From IMG/VR virus record IMGVR_UViG_3300034061_003104, positions 1 through 48,631 of that record: a DNA stretch of 48,631 bases, one strand, 5' to 3'. The number at the start of each line of letters is the position of its first letter. Position 1 is the first letter of the stretch. The translations under genes were made by a program, and so were the position numbers. The notes under the pieces are model-generated. The model worked only from the letters and a program-made list of their open reading frames with translations, made no database searches and was not told the origin of the DNA. Positions 1-8,828 of this stretch are shown piece after piece. Source of the stretch: a virus.

Positions 1-20
1 TTAATCTAACTCGTTCAAGA

Positions 21-1703
21 TTATACTTGGTCCAAATCAGCGACAAGAATCTTGCCGTAGAATTCAGGACGTACTACCTTCTTGGCATAACGAGTCATCA
101 CACCACGACGTGGAGTGAAGTTGACTGGATCGTATACCAATGGGGTTTGTACGAGTGGGATGTATGGAGCATACACAGCACCGGTTTCTAGGAAGTTATT
201 TCCACGGAAACCAACCAAGATGGTGTTTTCTTGCATGTATGGGTTCTTGTAAACTTGGAAGCGACTTGCGAAGCTACCAACACGGCTTACGCCCATTGCG
301 AACTTAGCAGAATCACCGTCAGTGTTTACAACATATCCTGGGATTGATTCCAAGATGGTTGCTACGTCTGGTCCACAAACCAAGAAGTTTGCACCACCAC
401 GTAGAGTCAATTGGTGAATCTTGTTAGAGACCTTTTGGATCTTGTTACCAAGAGTTTGGAACCAGGTTGACTTTACATATGCGGTACGATTGGCTGTGTC
501 AGTCGTACGACCGAATGTTACAGAACCGTTGCTGTTGACGGTCTTGTTAACGAATTCGGTTCCGATAGCAACACTCCAAGCTTCAGTGGTTACGCCAGGA
601 GCAGCATTGATCAACATGTCAAGGATTTCGAGATCGATTTCCATTGAAACGTATTCACTCAAGAGAGCAGTCAATTCTGCTTCAGCGTCAATGCTGTGGT
701 AAGCATTCAAGTCTTGAGCAAGTTCTGGGGTCCAGACTGCCTTCAACTTACGAGTCTTAGCAACGATTGGTTCGCTCTTGAGTTCCAAGTTAACTTCTGG
801 AATACCGATGTCGGCAGACAATCCAGATGAACCAGCACCGGCAGTGGTGAACGTATCTTCAAAGTCACCACGGGTTGAATCCGTTGGTTGCTTATCATAG
901 AATACGGTTGATGCCATAGTTGCGGCAGAGGTCGATCCGGTGAACACGAATACAATCTTGTAGTTAGGAGTAGCATATGTTCCTGTGTTAATTACCTTGG
1001 TAAATTCGTTCAACAAGTTACCAGCAGAAACACTTGATCCAGTCAATACGAATGAACGTACTGCATTCAAATCAACACTTGCACTCAATGGGTTAGAAGT
1101 CAAATCAACAGTGAAGGTTTGACCACTGAACGTCTTTGTGCTTGAAGTGAAGTTTGAATCCCAATTTACGTCGTTTGCACTTGCGGTAGCAACTGCAGCG
1201 GCTGGGAACCACAAACTGGATGGCTTGGAGGTATATCCATAACGGCCAGCACCATACAAACCGTTTACTGCATCATCGGTTGAACCGAGCTTGCTGTTTG
1301 TATAATTACCACCGAACAATGAACCACTATAGTCATTGTTTGCAGCGGTTGGAATATTGGTTCCATACTTGAAGTCAAGATAGAAGATAAGACCGCTTGG
1401 GAGATTCATTGGTTGAACCGAGACGAATTCCTTTGCACTGATTTCAGCAAATACACGGCGAACCAATGGAAGAGCTACGCCAGCCCATTGTTCACTGTTT
1501 GCTGAAGTACCAGTTGCGGTAGCTTCATCAAGAAGTTGCTTTGCTTGGTTTTCCAAAAGAATGGACATGTTTGCCTTGTCAACGCCTTGAAGGCCTTCAA
1601 GCAAGCCAGTCTTGTCCCACTTTTGTTGCAATCCACGCGTTTCCGTCATCAAACGGGCTTGTGGATTCATGTTGTTAGTCAATAGACTTTTAATATCACT
1701 CAT
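21..1703 (-). CDS. gp23: Major capsid protein, T4 gp23 family
   Basis: This forms the hexameric shell lattice of the head. The region around residues 50-115 carries gp23 hallmarks: a segment beginning LLENQAKQLL, then LPLVRRVF and SVQPMNLPSG followed by a FYLDF motif. Near the C-terminus are YAPYIPL and a TRYAKKVV segment typical of the family. It has 560 residues against 521 in T4. A gp21-type cleavage site (L/I-x-E before G/A) is visible at L34-L35-E36/G37, so the mature chain probably starts near residue 37; that is inferred from the T4 pathway. It lies directly downstream of the scaffold gene, as in T4 (22 then 23). Family assignment is secure; the diverged central part (roughly 120-300) suggests a distant T4 clade. 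Confidence 0.96.
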   Translation of the reverse strand: MSDIKSLLTNNMNPQARLMTETRGLQQKWDKTGLLEGLQGVDKANMSILLENQAKQLLDEATATGTSANSEQWAGVALPLVRRVFAEISAKEFVSVQPMNLPSGLIFYLDFKYGTNIPTAANNDYSGSLFGGNYTNSKLGSTDDAVNGLYGAGRYGYTSKPSSLWFPAAAVATASANDVNWDSNFTSSTKTFSGQTFTVDLTSNPLSASVDLNAVRSFVLTGSSVSAGNLLNEFTKVINTGTYATPNYKIVFVFTGSTSAATMASTVFYDKQPTDSTRGDFEDTFTTAGAGSSGLSADIGIPEVNLELKSEPIVAKTRKLKAVWTPELAQDLNAYHSIDAEAELTALLSEYVSMEIDLEILDMLINAAPGVTTEAWSVAIGTEFVNKTVNSNGSVTFGRTTDTANRTAYVKSTWFQTLGNKIQKVSNKIHQLTLRGGANFLVCGPDVATILESIPGYVVNTDGDSAKFAMGVSRVGSFASRFQVYKNPYMQENTILVGFRGNNFLETGAVYAPYIPLVQTPLVYDPVNFTPRRGVMTRYAKKVVRPEFYGKILVADLDQV

Positions 1704-1752
1704 ATAATTTCTGTTTTTAGTTGTTTTGTTTTAAATACTCACCTTGGTTAAA

Positions 1753-2760
1753 TTACTTCTTGATTCCGGCGAGCTTTTGGAATCTTGAAGCCATCACGTT
1801 GCTGTTTTCAACAATAACTTCCTTTGCAGGAGCGGTTGAAGCAACTGGTTTACTTGCCAAACCTTCGGTGATAGTCTTTGCAGTTGTATTTGTCTTCTTG
1901 ACAACTGATCCACCGGAACTATATGATTCGGACAAAATTGCATAACTCAACTTGACTTCGCGGATGGACTTAGCCAAGTCGAATGTTTCAACGACCTTGG
2001 TCTTTTGTTCCTTGGTCAAGCTGAAAGTATTGAACAACTTGTTGGTATAAAGCAACTTACTGTTCAACAAATTGATTTCGCTCAATTGATTGCGAAGATA
2101 TTCTACAACCTTGTAAGCTTCTTGCAATTCAGCATAGACAGCCTCATCGGTCTTTTCTTTTTCATCACCCTTTTCTTCTTCGCCTTCTTCCTTACCTTCT
2201 TCAATTTCTCCTTCTTCAAGAGAAGCAAGAAGTTCGTTCAAATCGATTTCTTCGTCCATTTCTTCACCAACTTGAGCTTCTGGTTCTTGAGCAACTGGAG
2301 ATTCTGGGGCAGGAGCGGCTGGTGCGACTGGTGCTTCTGGAGCAGCAGCGACTGGTGCTTCTGGGGATGGTGCAACTGGAGCAGCAGCAACTGGTTCAGT
2401 TTGTGCTTGTCCTTCTTCTTCCAATTCAGCTTCCAATTCTTTCAAAATTTCATCAATTTCTTCATTGGTTACTGTTTCTTCCGCACCTTCTTCTTCTAGA
2501 GAAACAACCTTTGGTCCACCTTGATGGTCTTGGTGAGTTACGGCACCTTTGTCTGGAGCATGTGATGCACCAACACCACCGGAACCAATTTCAGAAGAAC
2601 TTACAGCTTCATCAGCTGCGATTTCTTGTTTTAGTTTTTCTGCCAACATTGCTTCGGCCTTAGTATTGAAGGCTTCTTCCAATGCGGCTTTTGCATTTGC
2701 AAGTGCAGTGGCACGCACTGCCTTTGCGTCAGCAATAGCTTCTTTTAATAGATTTGACAT
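1753..2760 (-). CDS. gp22: Prohead core scaffold protein, gp22-like
   Basis: This 335-residue protein is the probable internal scaffold on which the capsid assembles and which the prohead protease then digests. The N-terminus is helical and Ala/Lys-rich. Residues about 90-210 are extremely acidic and Ala/Pro/Glu-rich, followed by a helical segment and a basic tail ending in FQKLAGIKK. Several L/I-x-E/G sites (for example LEEG and IEEG near residues 180-190) fit processing by gp21. It sits immediately upstream of gp23, the gp22 position in T4. Sequence similarity alone is weak in such low-complexity proteins, so the call rests on position, composition and cleavage sites. Confidence 0.8.
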   Translation of the reverse strand: MSNLLKEAIADAKAVRATALANAKAALEEAFNTKAEAMLAEKLKQEIAADEAVSSSEIGSGGVGASHAPDKGAVTHQDHQGGPKVVSLEEEGAEETVTNEEIDEILKELEAELEEEGQAQTEPVAAAPVAPSPEAPVAAAPEAPVAPAAPAPESPVAQEPEAQVGEEMDEEIDLNELLASLEEGEIEEGKEEGEEEKGDEKEKTDEAVYAELQEAYKVVEYLRNQLSEINLLNSKLLYTNKLFNTFSLTKEQKTKVVETFDLAKSIREVKLSYAILSESYSSGGSVVKKTNTTAKTITEGLASKPVASTAPAKEVIVENSNVMASRFQKLAGIKK

Positions 2761-2851
2761 AATGTTTTATTGATTTTTCTGAAGTTATTGAGGATAAACT
2801 TCAATACGATTTAATTTATTTTGAGCGGCAAAGAAAAGCCGTAATATAAAA

Positions 2852-2859
2852 TATAAATA
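2852..2859 (+). promoter_or_regulatory. Possible T4-type late promoter for the plus-strand pair
   Basis: TATAAATA reads on the plus strand just where the two plus-strand genes begin. It overlaps the first possible ATG (2859), so if it is the promoter, translation would start at a later Met. The same bases read on the minus strand give the ATATTTATA element seen before many minus-strand genes, so the direction is uncertain. Confidence 0.35.
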
Positions 2860-3524
2860 TGAATAAAAAAATGAAAATAGCAAAAAAATTAGATATTTAT
2901 AACATTATGCCATATAAAATTAAAGGAAATTGTATCTACAAAAAAGACACCGGCAAAAAAGTTGGATGTTCTGATGATGTTGAAAAGTATCGTAAAGCAC
3001 TCCTAGCTAATGTGCCAGATGCAAAAAAAGAACAGATCCGTTCCAAATTTAAAAATATTCTCCGTGAAATAATAAAAAAAGACAAAGTTATAAAAGAAGG
3101 AACAGATAATAAAAAAGATAACGTTTCTTTAGAAAGTCAACTGTTGGCAAATAAAGGATTAGACTTTACTAAGGAAGAAATTGAAAAAGTAAAAGAAATT
3201 ATTAAACCAATTCGTCCTGATTTAGAAACGCCAGTTGGAAGAGGTCAAGAATTAAGTTTTCAAAAAGAAAAGAATCCAAACAATCTTTATTACGTAATTA
3301 AAAAATTAGTAAATAATAGTGATAGTAGTAAAGAATCGATCAAGTATGGTGTATGGTATGTTGCATATTCAAATGAAGATGACTTAAAAAACCAAACCAC
3401 TGTTTATTACAGATTATCTGATGCAGTAAATCAGAAAAAAGATAGTGGAGAACCAAATACTATAGAAATGTTAGGTAAATTAGGGGATTTAATAACCGCA
3501 GCCGTTAACACAGTAAATATATGA
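2859..3524 (+). CDS. Phage protein of unknown function (plus-strand island, gene 1)
   Basis: A 221-residue Lys-rich protein on the strand opposite to its neighbours. A compact motif near residues 17-50 (MPYKIKGNCIYKKDTGKK, then VGCSDDVEKYRKAL) looks like a short conserved phage module, but I cannot assign a function. The middle is charged and probably helical, and residues about 125-190 look like a folded alpha/beta part. Met-5 (2871) and Met-17 (2907) are alternative starts; Met-17 begins the recognisable motif. Its stop overlaps the start of the next gene in an ATGA, so the two are translationally coupled. Confidence 0.75.
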   Translation: MNKKMKIAKKLDIYNIMPYKIKGNCIYKKDTGKKVGCSDDVEKYRKALLANVPDAKKEQIRSKFKNILREIIKKDKVIKEGTDNKKDNVSLESQLLANKGLDFTKEEIEKVKEIIKPIRPDLETPVGRGQELSFQKEKNPNNLYYVIKKLVNNSDSSKESIKYGVWYVAYSNEDDLKNQTTVYYRLSDAVNQKKDSGEPNTIEMLGKLGDLITAAVNTVNI

Positions 3525-3853
3525 CACATTTAACATCATTAATAAAAAAAGAATCTCATAGTTCTGAAGATGGGTATAGAGTTGATGATATAGATCATCC
3601 AAATGGATGGAACTGGAAAGAGTTGGATATGTTATTTGGCATGGGATTTGAACCTGAAGGTGAAACTCGTTTAACATTTAAAGATAAAACGCAAACTCAT
3701 CATATCGATAACACTCCAAAAGAACAATTAAAAGTAACCGTTTACAAAAACAAAGATGGATATTGGTTGATTGTAAATGAAAGAAAACATGTGTTCAAAA
3801 CATTTATAAAAATGATGGAATTTATAGATGATATGGGATCGATGCCTGTATAA
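3521..3853 (+). CDS. Small phage protein of unknown function (plus-strand island, gene 2)
   Basis: A 110-residue acidic protein with a C-terminal alpha/beta stretch (residues about 70-105, including GYWLIVNERKHVF). No family is recognised, and no signal peptide or membrane segment is seen. It overlaps the preceding gene by 4 bases (ATGA) and is followed within about 5 bases by a strong hairpin terminator, so the pair makes a self-contained two-gene unit inserted in the otherwise minus-strand head operon. Confidence 0.75.
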   Translation: MTHLTSLIKKESHSSEDGYRVDDIDHPNGWNWKELDMLFGMGFEPEGETRLTFKDKTQTHHIDNTPKEQLKVTVYKNKDGYWLIVNERKHVFKTFIKMMEFIDDMGSMPV

Positions 3854-3857
3854 AAAG

Positions 3858-3885
3858 AAAACCCACCAATTTCTTGGTGGGTTTT
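3858..3885. terminator. Bidirectional intrinsic terminator
   Basis: A perfect 12-bp stem (arms 3858-3869 and 3874-3885, GC core CCCACC/GGTGGG) with a 4-base loop. It is followed by a T-run rightward, and by a U-rich run when read leftward (A-rich stretch 3852-3861). It sits between the convergent ends of the plus-strand pair and the minus-strand gene ending at 3906, so it can end transcription from both sides. Confidence 0.9.
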
Positions 3886-3905
3886 TTATTGCGTTTAACT
3901 GAACC

Positions 3906-4313
3906 TTATTTAGGTTCCAGATCTTTAATTTCAAAATACTTTTCAAGTATACCACCGACATCTTCATATAATGAAGTCATATGAACATTCTTTTCGTGAG
4001 CTTCTTTTGCAAGCTTCTTAAATGTATCAGCGTGCTTTTTGATTTCAGAAAAATGACGTTTTGCAACATTTGCTTGAGTCCAGTCATCACATTCATTTAC
4101 AACATAGGTTTCTGCATATTCTGCAATCTTCTTCAATGTATCGGCAACTTCAATTACTTTGCCATATTCTTGAAGAGACTTACCATATTCATTGTAGTTG
4201 TGAACTAAGTCTGCAAGTGATTTCTTTTCTTCTTTTGTCAACTTACGAGGAGCGTCTTCGTTAGTTGGAAGAGGGTTTACTGATGATTCTACAAGATTCT
4301 TTAATTTAATCAT
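3906..4313 (-). CDS. Small helical protein with capsid-targeting-like N-terminus
   Basis: A 135-residue, mostly helical charged protein of unknown function between the protease and scaffold genes. The first residues, MIKLKNLVE followed by SSVN, resemble the short N-terminal peptides that send T4 internal proteins into the prohead and are cut by gp21 after L/I-x-E (here L7-V8-E9/S10). If so, it would be a head-internal protein. Residues 25-125 look like two or three amphipathic helices. It is the convergent partner of the plus-strand pair and ends just before their shared terminator. Confidence 0.75.
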   Translation of the reverse strand: MIKLKNLVESSVNPLPTNEDAPRKLTKEEKKSLADLVHNYNEYGKSLQEYGKVIEVADTLKKIAEYAETYVVNECDDWTQANVAKRHFSEIKKHADTFKKLAKEAHEKNVHMTSLYEDVGGILEKYFEIKDLEPK

Positions 4314-4317
4314 ATAT

Positions 4318-4326
4318 TATAAATAT
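4318..4326 (-). promoter_or_regulatory. ATATTTATA element before the 135-residue gene
   Basis: The element reads in the coding direction and ends 4 bases before the ATG at 4313. Its role is unknown; see the finding on this recurring motif. Confidence 0.3.
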
Positions 4327-4343
4327 GTTTTGTGTATTTAAAA

Positions 4344-4964
4344 TTATTTAATTTCGCCTAAAATATCACGAATAATATTTTCGACCTTTTCCCACTTATT
4401 TGTTTCTGGATTTTTGACAACTCCTTCTTGAAGACTAACTTGTTCTTCTGGATACAAAAATGCTCCTCTTGTTGAAGGATTGCTAACGAAGTCAAATGCA
4501 ATTAATTCAAAATCATCTTGAACTTCATCCGCAGATTCACGGACGTTTTTACGAACGCTTCCCATACCTCTAGAACTAATACCTAATCTAATACCAGATG
4601 CAAATAATTCTTTTAGAATGTTACCGCTTGGTGTTGGCAATACTTCAACTTCACCTACCAAATCGTCACCATCCCAATACATCTTTGTTACATTATGACT
4701 TACATTCTTCAGATTAACAACGGATGATTCTGGATGATCAAGTTCACCAAGAGCACGACGTTCTTTTATGAAATTTTGTTCATATTTTTGAGATTCTCTT
4801 TCTAGAATTTCTTTTGGATAAATACGTCCATTTTGGTTCTTTGCATTTGCACGTTGAAGAACTCCTTTTACCAAAAAGGCACCGTTAGATTTCATAGCCT
4901 CACTGATAACTTCACGGCTAATCTCAAAGGACATGCAGTCCATTATTAATTTTCTTTCGTTCAT
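4344..4964 (-). CDS. gp21: Prohead core maturation protease, gp21 family
   Basis: A serine protease of the herpesvirus-assemblin/phage prohead type that cleaves scaffold, capsid and internal proteins during head maturation. At 206 residues it is close to T4 gp21. Visible motifs are NGRIYPKEIL (about 45-54), ALGELDHPE with candidate catalytic His-77, and GISSRGMGSV (about 128-138) with the candidate nucleophile serine. It ends with DFELIAFDFVSNPST, typical of the family. A self-cleavage candidate, SLQE/G, occurs near residue 180. It follows three small genes downstream of the portal gene, matching T4 order 20-67-68-21. Confidence 0.93.
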   Translation of the reverse strand: MNERKLIMDCMSFEISREVISEAMKSNGAFLVKGVLQRANAKNQNGRIYPKEILERESQKYEQNFIKERRALGELDHPESSVVNLKNVSHNVTKMYWDGDDLVGEVEVLPTPSGNILKELFASGIRLGISSRGMGSVRKNVRESADEVQDDFELIAFDFVSNPSTRGAFLYPEEQVSLQEGVVKNPETNKWEKVENIIRDILGEIK

Positions 4965-4965
4965 A

Positions 4966-5529
4966 TTAAATTCCTTTAGTTGCTACATTTTGAGTTGGTG
5001 CTGGAACGGGAACAACAGGAGAAGCATCTTTCTTTTTTGATGGAACTGAAGCGGCCCCAAGTTTCTTAATAATATAAGGAGGCTTGATGAAATACTCACT
5101 TTCCTTCTGTTTGTTTGGTTCACGACCTTTAATCACAACTACATAATTTTCATAATAGAAATCTATACTTACACTATCAACGTTCACAACATATTCTTTT
5201 TCGGGTTGACCATATCCCTTCGATGCTTGGAATTGAATTTTTTGATTTGCAATCTGACTCAAAATTTTATCTCTAAATTCATTCTTGATAGCTTCAGTTG
5301 CTTGTGACAATTTATTTTGGAAAACTTCAAGATCAAACTTTAAATTATAACTATTACCTTGTTGATCTTTGGATTGAGGTGCGGTTGGTGCAGAATCAGA
5401 TGCTGGAGCCGGTTGTTTTGGGCTTGGTGTTTGCGGTTTGGCATCAGTTTGTGATAATGCAGGTGCAGCAGGTTGAGCTGCAACTTTTGGTTCATCGGCT
5501 TCCAATATTTTTTTTAAAAAAATAGGCAT
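4966..5529 (-). CDS. Putative prohead core protein with gp21-type cleavage site
   Basis: A 187-residue protein. The N-terminus MPIFLKKILE/ADEP matches the T4 capsid-targeting pattern, with a short hydrophobic/basic peptide ending in L/I-x-E/A. It is followed by a disordered Ala/Pro/Gln-rich linker (about 15-55), a folded alpha/beta part (about 60-155) and a Pro/Ala-rich tail. It lies one base upstream of gp21, where T4 has the core proteins gp67 and gp68. A prohead core or internal protein is an inference from position and the N-terminal site; there is no clear sequence homology. Confidence 0.75.
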   Translation of the reverse strand: MPIFLKKILEADEPKVAAQPAAPALSQTDAKPQTPSPKQPAPASDSAPTAPQSKDQQGNSYNLKFDLEVFQNKLSQATEAIKNEFRDKILSQIANQKIQFQASKGYGQPEKEYVVNVDSVSIDFYYENYVVVIKGREPNKQKESEYFIKPPYIIKKLGAASVPSKKKDASPVVPVPAPTQNVATKGI

Positions 5530-5530
5530 A

Positions 5531-5959
5531 TTACTTTTTTAATTCTTTATTTGCAAGAGCAAGTAATTTAGCATAATGACGTGCATCATCTTTATGACCA
5601 AGTGATGATGCGACATTTTGTCTTCTAGCTAAAACTGCGGCATCAGCTTTTGTAATTCCTGGTTTATTTGGATCTTTAACAACGTCTGGAGTTTTTTCTT
5701 GTCCAACAGCAACAACTTTTGGTTTAGGTGCAGGATCGGCTTTCTTTTTACCTTGATCCTTACCTTCTTCTTTTACCATTTCATATCCAGTAGCAGCAGT
5801 AGCAGCACGTTCATTTCCTTTGCCTGATTTTGCAAACGCATATGGAGTCATTGCCCCAGCAATACCTGGTGTGCCGGTTCCTTCTTCCATTTCTTTACGT
5901 ATAAGTTCTTTAATTTTTTGTTTTAAAGCACCGATTAAAATTTTCTTTTTCTCGTCCAT
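5531..5959 (-). CDS. Small basic head-region protein of unknown function
   Basis: A 142-residue Lys/Ala-rich protein: an N-terminal helix (1-26), a Gly/Thr-rich turn with MEEGTGTPG, a conserved-looking patch TPYAFAKSGKGNE (about 38-50), a disordered KKADPAPKPK linker and a C-terminal helix pair (100-142). MEE/G at about 25-28 could be a gp21 cut site. The stop and start codons of its neighbours are 1 base away, showing translational coupling. It is in the T4 gp67/gp68 region, but I do not recognise the family. Confidence 0.72.
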   Translation of the reverse strand: MDEKKKILIGALKQKIKELIRKEMEEGTGTPGIAGAMTPYAFAKSGKGNERAATAATGYEMVKEEGKDQGKKKADPAPKPKVVAVGQEKTPDVVKDPNKPGITKADAAVLARRQNVASSLGHKDDARHYAKLLALANKELKK

Positions 5960-5960
5960 A

Positions 5961-6830
5961 TTATTGAATTTGGTTTTTAAGTTCCTTAATAAGTTCGTAT
6001 GAAAGTAACAACACAGTAATTTGGTTGTCTTTCAAAGATTTCTTACAATTGATAGATTCTAGTTGCTTTGTGACTTCGTTTATTTTTATTTTCAATACAT
6101 TGTCAGTAATTTTTTCCAATAAATCAGACAAAGATTCTTTGATGACATTAATTTCTTTTTCTACAAATTCGTTCAATGAATTTGTGTTGCTAATGTTATT
6201 AATATATTCCTTGAGAAGTCTCTTTTGATTGTTATCCAAGTCTTTATATTTTTCATTTAACGAATCTACCAACAATTTATAACTCAACAATCTAATATCT
6301 TCGTTTTGTTGTTTATAAAAATTTACCAAATCATCATCAGATTCGGAGATTAAATTCTTTTTACCGCACAAGTTTTCGGTGACGGTATTTCTGGATTGTA
6401 TCAATTCTTTAACTTCAAACTTAGAAGCAGAAATGACATGGTTTTCAAAAATTTTATAAATTGAGGCATGTATTTTATAATTTTTGATGCTTGACTTTAA
6501 CAAATCGTCGATTGGATAATTCTCTTTTATTTCTTTGATTAAACTATACTTTTGTTCCGTCAATTTTTTTGAATCTAATTTTTCACGTTGCTTTAAAATA
6601 ACATTTATGTATTTTTCGGCGTGTAATTCGTCTTTTGCTTTTTCGTTCAAAAGAAAATTATAAAGTTGCCATTCTTTTCCTAATTCTTTGCTCTCGGTGA
6701 AATATTTAAATAATAGATCCTTGGCAGAAGATTCGTCCTTGCCTGCCAAAATATCAGCTGTCACTTGACGAGTCAGTAATTCAAATAATATTCCTGTGTT
6801 TTTAAACTTGGAATGTTTAGCTTTTTGCAT
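5961..6830 (-). CDS. Helical protein of unknown function between portal and core genes
   Basis: A 289-residue, almost entirely alpha-helical, Lys/Glu/Leu-rich protein. The N-terminus HSKFKNTGILFELLTRQVTAD may be a conserved phage pattern, but I cannot attach a function to it. The last 60 residues may form a coiled coil. There is no membrane segment or catalytic motif. Its place directly downstream of the portal gene suggests a head-assembly or core role, which is only contextual. Confidence 0.72.
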   Translation of the reverse strand: MQKAKHSKFKNTGILFELLTRQVTADILAGKDESSAKDLLFKYFTESKELGKEWQLYNFLLNEKAKDELHAEKYINVILKQREKLDSKKLTEQKYSLIKEIKENYPIDDLLKSSIKNYKIHASIYKIFENHVISASKFEVKELIQSRNTVTENLCGKKNLISESDDDLVNFYKQQNEDIRLLSYKLLVDSLNEKYKDLDNNQKRLLKEYINNISNTNSLNEFVEKEINVIKESLSDLLEKITDNVLKIKINEVTKQLESINCKKSLKDNQITVLLLSYELIKELKNQIQ

Positions 6831-6852
6831 ATATTAAAATAATGTCTCAGTT

Positions 6853-6861
6853 TATAAATAT
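6853..6861 (-). promoter_or_regulatory. ATATTTATA element before the 289-residue gene
   Basis: The element lies in the 67-base gap after the portal gene, 22 bases before the ATG at 6830. Confidence 0.3.
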
Positions 6862-6897
6862 AATAAAATCTAGATAAAATTCATTTAATTGTAATAT

Positions 6898-8811
6898 TTA
6901 TTCCTCTATTATGTTGCTTTCGTCAAGCATTGATTTGTGCGTGGTTTCTTTTAACAAATCACGTTTAACATCTTGATGAGTTTGTAAATATTGTTTCAAT
7001 CCTTCCAAGTTTTCCAAACTTAATGGAGAACGTGTTTTTGATTGACTTCTAAGTGGATCTGTTTGAGAAACTCTAGTGTTTTCTTTGTTTCCCATAGGGT
7101 CATATCCAAACCTTGTATCTTTTCTATATTTGTGGTCGCCTGCTTGTGATGGTCTTTTTGATTTCTCGGTAATAGGTGGCGTTGTTCCTCCGCCTTTTTC
7201 AGGAGTTGGAGGCGTTTCTTTTGGTGGTTCTCCGCTAACTCCCAAATCTTGCGGAGCTTCGCCGCCAGGTAAACCTCCAGTTTCGCCGCCAGGTGCGGCA
7301 GGTTCTTCTGGTTTAATCTTATTAAATGGTTTAGCAGGATCAACACCTTCTTCTTCGATCTGCTTAAATCTATAATTGTCTTTGGCATCTTCAACAATAT
7401 CATTCTTTTGAATGTCAACGTCTTCATCAGACAATTTGAAGACATTGTTATAAATCCATTTACGGCTAAACATCTTTTGTTCAACCATGTCTTTTGCTAA
7501 TGTGACTTTATCTGACCAAATTTTTACTTTTTCCGTTTCCAAAATTACCGATGGATTTGTTAATTCAAGGTCAAAATTTACCAATTGTTCGTCGGTATAT
7601 CCTTGTGCATACAAATGAACAATTGCAATTTTTTTGAGTTCACTTACTAATATTTTTTGAATACGGTTAATTGTTTTTGCAAATCTAACATCTTCAGATG
7701 CTAATGTTGCTTTACCACTTAAATCTTCTTCATATCCCAAAAATGCTTTTGGAATTTTAAGAGCGGCTAACATCTTGTTTTTTAGATAATTTATATCATC
7801 AATACCAGTAAATTCCATTCCGCTCAATGGTTCGATGCTAGTTCCGCTATCACTGCCACGAACAGGTAGATAAAAATCTTCAACCATGTTTTGTAGGTTG
7901 AATCTCAAATTATAATCTCCGGTATTTGGATCAAGATATGGAATCTTCTTAGTTTTATTCATCAACTTTTCCATATATTGGTCAACTTCTTGTGGAGGAA
8001 TGTTACCAACATCTACTTTAAAAATACGTTTTTCAGGAGCACGCATTACACGATGGATTAACATTGCATCTTCCATCAAACTCAATTGCTTCCAAACTCT
8101 TCTACCACCTTCGATCATACTCTTACCATAGGGCAAGAAGTTACTATCACTTAATAATCTGAAATGCGCTACTTGATAATTTTCAAGTTCTTCAATCTTA
8201 CCACCCTCAGGCAAATTGATTTGAAACTTAGTATAGTTTTTATTATTTAAATCACTATTTTCTACACGGGTAACATTGTATGCACTGATTGGTTCCACCA
8301 AATAAACACCATATTCAGGACTGATATACATTTTCAAATAGAAATCACCATACTTAACAAGATTTCTGGTCCAACTCCATAAGAAAAATTCAATATTAAG
8401 AATATCATAAAACAAATTTTCAAGTATTTGTTTGATATTTGTGTCATTTGTATGAACCGTCAAAATTTTACCCAATTCATTCTTAGTAACACACTCGTCT
8501 GCATAAATATCCAATGCAGATGCGATAATTGGGTCCATATCCATGGTATCATAATCACGAAATAATTCAATACGTGCAGCTTGATAACTTAATGTGAAAT
8601 CTCTGCTGTATTGATTATATGCGCTGGTTCTAACTCTATTAAATCTATCACGTAATGTATTTCTATCAGTCGCATACATCACTTCGTCTGTATCTACGAC
8701 CTTTAGTTTCTTACCACCAATGTTACGAACTATTACATCTGTGGAAAACAAACGCTTTAACCTTGAATACAAGGAACGTTGTTTTAGTATTTGAAATTCT
8801 TCTGATGGCAT
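6898..8811 (-). CDS. gp20: Portal vertex protein, gp20 family
   Basis: This forms the dodecameric ring at the tail vertex that nucleates head assembly and is the channel for DNA packaging. It has 637 residues against 524 in T4. Typical gp20 features are an N-terminal SLYSRLKRLF, DYDTMDMDPIIASALDIYADE (about 85-105), NLVKYGDFYLK, RAPEKRIFKVDVGN (about 260-275) and GSDSGTSIEPLSG (about 320-333). The extra length is a C-terminal Pro/Gly/Lys-rich tail from about residue 500, probably disordered, ending in a short helix. Order 17-20-(small genes)-21 matches the T4 head cluster with 18/19 removed. Confidence 0.95.
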   Translation of the reverse strand: MPSEEFQILKQRSLYSRLKRLFSTDVIVRNIGGKKLKVVDTDEVMYATDRNTLRDRFNRVRTSAYNQYSRDFTLSYQAARIELFRDYDTMDMDPIIASALDIYADECVTKNELGKILTVHTNDTNIKQILENLFYDILNIEFFLWSWTRNLVKYGDFYLKMYISPEYGVYLVEPISAYNVTRVENSDLNNKNYTKFQINLPEGGKIEELENYQVAHFRLLSDSNFLPYGKSMIEGGRRVWKQLSLMEDAMLIHRVMRAPEKRIFKVDVGNIPPQEVDQYMEKLMNKTKKIPYLDPNTGDYNLRFNLQNMVEDFYLPVRGSDSGTSIEPLSGMEFTGIDDINYLKNKMLAALKIPKAFLGYEEDLSGKATLASEDVRFAKTINRIQKILVSELKKIAIVHLYAQGYTDEQLVNFDLELTNPSVILETEKVKIWSDKVTLAKDMVEQKMFSRKWIYNNVFKLSDEDVDIQKNDIVEDAKDNYRFKQIEEEGVDPAKPFNKIKPEEPAAPGGETGGLPGGEAPQDLGVSGEPPKETPPTPEKGGGTTPPITEKSKRPSQAGDHKYRKDTRFGYDPMGNKENTRVSQTDPLRSQSKTRSPLSLENLEGLKQYLQTHQDVKRDLLKETTHKSMLDESNIIEE

Positions 8812-8819
8812 ATGTTATA

Positions 8820-8828
8820 TATAAATAT
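8820..8828 (-). promoter_or_regulatory. ATATTTATA element before the portal gene
   Basis: Part of the longer run CTATATTTATATATAAC; it ends 8 bases before the portal ATG at 8811. Confidence 0.3.

Noticed and set aside
2005-2499. Phe/Trp-rich reading frame on the plus strand
   Set aside because: It is the antisense of the acidic scaffold gene; the composition is a mirror of Glu/Ala/Pro codons.
2826-2841. CGGC/GCCG hairpin as terminator or regulator
   Set aside because: Only a 4-bp stem with an 8-base loop and no T-run; too weak.
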